The position numbers were made by a program, and so were the translations under genes. The notes beneath the pieces were generated by a model. That model searched no databases. It was not told the origin of the DNA and worked only from the letters and a program-made list of their open reading frames with translations. From positions 1 to 6,728 of the forward strand of contig JAPLHH010000018.1 of the NCBI GenBank assembly GCA_026389735.1: a DNA stretch of 6,728 nucleotides. Direction: 5' to 3'. Below are positions 5,105 through 6,728 of the stretch, one piece after another (the first letter of the stretch is position 1; every line of letters starts with the position of its first letter). This DNA is from Chloroflexota bacterium (lineage in GTDB: Bacteria; Chloroflexota; Dehalococcoidia; GIF9; UBA5620).

Positions 5105-6067
5105 TTACATGGAATCGAGCATATCCATTATTTCTTCAGGTCTCTGGAATACATCGTCTTTTATTGCCTTGATAATGCCGTTGCCATCGATTATAAAAGT
5201 TGTGGGAGCACCGCGCTTGTAGTCCGTGCATACCTTGCCGTCCGTGTCTAGCAGCATAGGGAAGGTAAGCCCCAGGCCGTCAACTATGTTCTGCACAGTC
5301 TGGCTGGTTTCCCCGCAATTTATGGCGACTATAACCAACTCCTCGTTTGTTTGCTCATCAAACACTGTCTGGAAATAAGGCATTTCAGTTACACAGGCAG
5401 GACATGAACTCACCCAGAAGTTTAATAACACAGTCTTACCTCGGAATTTGCTTAGGGTAATGCTTTGACCATCAGTGGTTTGCAGGGTGAAATCAGGAGC
5501 GACATTACCGATTTCAGGGCCGACACTAGTTTTAGGACCAAGGGTGAGAGACGGGAACACGCTTTTGAGCGCATTTTCTATTACTTGTCGGCTCTGGAAA
5601 GGGCCAATCTGGTATGCTTTCAGGATACCATCGGCATCAATGAGAAAAGTAAACGGGACACCGGTGATTCCATAAGCCTGAGCGACTTTTCCTTGCAGGT
5701 CGAGCAATACAGGGAAAGTCAGCCTGCGGCTGGTGACGAACTCGTGGACACGTGCGGCTCTATCGCCCACATTGATTGTAAGCGCTGCTATCCCTTCGTT
5801 TTGCCACTCATTGTAGAGTGCTTGCGTAAGAGGCAATTGAACCTCACAAGCGGGACAATCAATTTTCCAGAAGGTGAGCATGACCGGTTTGCCGCGAAAA
5901 TCGCTGAGGCTTACACTTTCACCATTAGTGTTTTTCAAGGTAAAGTCGGGGGCGTAGGGAACTTCTTCTGATTTGTTACAGGCCGCAAGTGAACCTGTCA
6001 AAATAAGAGCTAATCCAATGATTAGGATCGTGTACCACTTATGTCTCTTCATGATTTCGTCTTGCAT
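5105..6067 (-). CDS. Lipoprotein with two tandem TlpA/ResA-type thioredoxin domains
   Basis: A 320-residue exported thiol-disulfide protein, anchored outside the membrane. Residues 6-29 form a lipoprotein signal (MKRHK, a hydrophobic core, then the lipobox LAAC with Cys30 as the lipidated residue). Domain 1 (about 38-170) has APDFTL, DFRGKPV, and FWKIDCPAC with the redox pair Cys71/Cys74, and the cis-proline loop GVPFTFLID (Pro138). Domain 2 (about 189-318) repeats the plan: APDFTL, KFRGKTV, FWVSSCPAC (Cys222/Cys225), RGAPTTFIID (Pro288). Domain 2 also has two extra cysteines, Cys251 and Cys280. The family reduces or shuttles disulfides, for example in cytochrome c maturation, but no such partner genes are visible. 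The ATG at 6065-6067 is used here; Met6 (6050-6052) equally fits the signal peptide, and neither has a good Shine-Dalgarno. A homologous gene lies 145 bp upstream. Confidence 0.92.
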   Translation of the reverse strand: MQDEIMKRHKWYTILIIGLALILTGSLAACNKSEEVPYAPDFTLKNTNGESVSLSDFRGKPVMLTFWKIDCPACEVQLPLTQALYNEWQNEGIAALTINVGDRAARVHEFVTSRRLTFPVLLDLQGKVAQAYGITGVPFTFLIDADGILKAYQIGPFQSRQVIENALKSVFPSLTLGPKTSVGPEIGNVAPDFTLQTTDGQSITLSKFRGKTVLLNFWVSSCPACVTEMPYFQTVFDEQTNEELVIVAINCGETSQTVQNIVDGLGLTFPMLLDTDGKVCTDYKRGAPTTFIIDGNGIIKAIKDDVFQRPEEIMDMLDSM

Positions 6068-6076
6068 TCTACGTAT

Positions 6077-6104
6077 TTTATATGACGGGCTACAGCCGTT
6101 GCAA
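6077..6104 (-). promoter_or_regulatory. Candidate promoter of the double-thioredoxin gene, near-leaderless
   Basis: Reading leftwards, TTGCAA (6099-6104) and TATAAA (6077-6082) are spaced by 16 bases, matching sigma70 boxes at 4 and 5 of 6 positions. Only nine bases separate the -10 box from the ATG at 6067. The transcript would therefore start about 2-3 bases before that ATG, or about 17 bases before the alternative start at 6052. This agrees with the lack of a Shine-Dalgarno. It would allow the tlpA-channel-flavoenzyme genes to be transcribed independently of the upstream thioredoxin gene. Confidence 0.45.
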
Positions 6105-6212
6105 TTGTGGCCAGTAAATTGGACTCATGCATTCTCTCGCTCAGGATGCGGTTCATGCGAGGAGCTCAAGGCGCAAAAAGTCGGTGCATTCAGTTATTAC
6201 GATTAACCATGA

Positions 6213-6728
6213 TTAGGGGGACTTGAGTATGTCTTCTATCTCAAATTGACTCACAAAGCGCCCCTCTTTTATTTCACTGATAATACCATCAGCATTGATG
6301 AAAAAAGTCGTGGGGAAAGAGGATATCTGGTAAATCTCGCTGACTGCTTCGTCCGAGTCGAGCAGCGCAGGGAAGGTCAATCCTTGCCTGTCAACGAAGC
6401 TTTGCACGAATGCAGCACGCTCGCCGACGCTGATGGCAAGTATTTCCAATTTGTCGCGTGGCCATTTCTCATAAATTGCTTGCAGGTAGGGCATTTCATC
6501 TCTACAAGCACTGCATGACGATTGCCAGAAGTTGACCATTACCTTTTTGCCCCGGAATTGGCTCAGGCTTAGTTGTTTGCCGTCTAGAGTTGGCAGTGTG
6601 AAGTCGGGGGCGCGTTTACCTGTTTCGGGACCTACTTCAACTGCGGCTATTGGCGGTGGGGGTACATAAGGCGGCGGTGGAGTTGTCAGTTCTACTTCTA
6701 GCTTTGCCTCATTTCCACTTTTGTCTCT
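6213..6728 (-). CDS. TlpA-type thioredoxin-domain protein, 5' end outside window
   Basis: The frame is open from the right window edge to a TAA at 6213-6215, giving the last 171 residues of a longer protein. The first visible residues (DKSGNEAKLEVEL) look like the final strand of an extracellular Ig-like/bacterial-adhesin-type domain. A proline-rich linker follows (PPPPYVPPPP at about 6651-6680), then a full thioredoxin domain: APDFTLPTLDG, QFRGKKV, FWQSSCSACRDEMP with a CSAC redox motif, and the cis-proline loop SFPTTFFINADG. The domain is clearly homologous to both domains of the downstream lipoprotein, especially domain 2, so the two genes probably arose by duplication. The modular layout implies a secreted or surface-anchored protein, but the signal peptide is not in the window. 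A 145-bp spacer with a promoter separates it from the next gene, so co-transcription is possible but not required. An ATG inside the domain (6537-6539) is not the true start. Confidence 0.88.
   Translation of the reverse strand, partial: RDKSGNEAKLEVELTTPPPPYVPPPPIAAVEVGPETGKRAPDFTLPTLDGKQLSLSQFRGKKVMVNFWQSSCSACRDEMPYLQAIYEKWPRDKLEILAISVGERAAFVQSFVDRQGLTFPALLDSDEAVSEIYQISSFPTTFFINADGIISEIKEGRFVSQFEIEDILKSP

Noticed and set aside
5105..6067. Possible frame-disrupted fusion of two genes
   Set aside because: The frame is continuous through both thioredoxin domains, with a plausible linker and intact motifs in each, so it reads as a genuine two-domain protein.
5465..6206. Plus-strand open frames antisense to the double-thioredoxin gene and its upstream spacer
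   Set aside because: They cover conserved thioredoxin coding sequence on the opposite strand and show no motif or ribosome site.
6105..6212. Possible tRNA or riboswitch in the spacer between the two thioredoxin genes
   Set aside because: No cloverleaf, no GTTC-type T-arm pattern in the right context, and no consistent nested stems; only the promoter boxes nearer the lipoprotein gene are supportable.

Overview
The window is 6,728 bp of ordinary bacterial chromosome with most genes on the minus strand. By eye the GC content is intermediate: sampled 60-base lines inside the two best-conserved genes are 57-62% GC, and sampled lines inside the DUF4268 gene are 33-38%. No rRNA, tRNA, CRISPR array or transposase is visible. 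Gene content (an exported double-thioredoxin lipoprotein, a two-TM RCK potassium channel, a PA1024-type flavoenzyme) and a 91-bp imperfect inverted repeat of the 'TGTCATTCTGAGC ... TTCAGGGTGACA' kind fit an anaerobic environmental bacterium. Chloroflexota (Dehalococcoidia-like) is my best guess, but this is an inference of moderate to low confidence, because no phylogenetic marker is present.

Layout from left to right. Positions 1-93 hold the C-terminal end of an unidentified plus-strand gene. It converges on the minus-strand CCA tRNA nucleotidyltransferase gene (203-1471), and the 91-bp inverted repeat (104-194) lies in the gap between them. Upstream of cca, after a 71-bp spacer with a dyad (1502-1536), is an AT-rich minus-strand gene for a DUF4268 protein with a PD-(D/E)XK nuclease-like N-terminus (1543-2496). 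A 207-bp divergent spacer follows. It carries a good sigma70-type promoter firing rightwards into a tiny gene (2704-2778) for a 24-residue peptide with a CxxCxxH start and a lysine/alanine tail. A stem-loop region (2779-2894) separates this from the next minus-strand cluster.

The right half (2895-6728) reads leftwards as a likely operon or pair of linked units. In transcription order it has: a thioredoxin-fold protein cut by the window edge (6213-6728, with a proline-rich linker and a CSAC motif); a lipoprotein with two tandem TlpA/ResA-type thioredoxin domains (5105-6067), preceded by its own promoter that would give an almost leaderless mRNA; a two-TM potassium channel with a C-terminal RCK domain (3951-5081), 23 bp downstream; and a nitronate monooxygenase / NADH:quinone reductase family flavoprotein (2895-3902), 48 bp further on. 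Three homologous thioredoxin domains next to an NAD(P)/nucleotide-binding channel and a flavoenzyme suggest a link between extracytoplasmic thiol chemistry and cytoplasmic redox state. That link is inference from neighbourhood only.

The two most interesting signals are small. One is a perfect Shine-Dalgarno sequence inside the channel gene, placed exactly before Met111, where a soluble RCK subunit would begin, as known for MthK. The other is the separately promoted CxxC/lysine-rich micropeptide.
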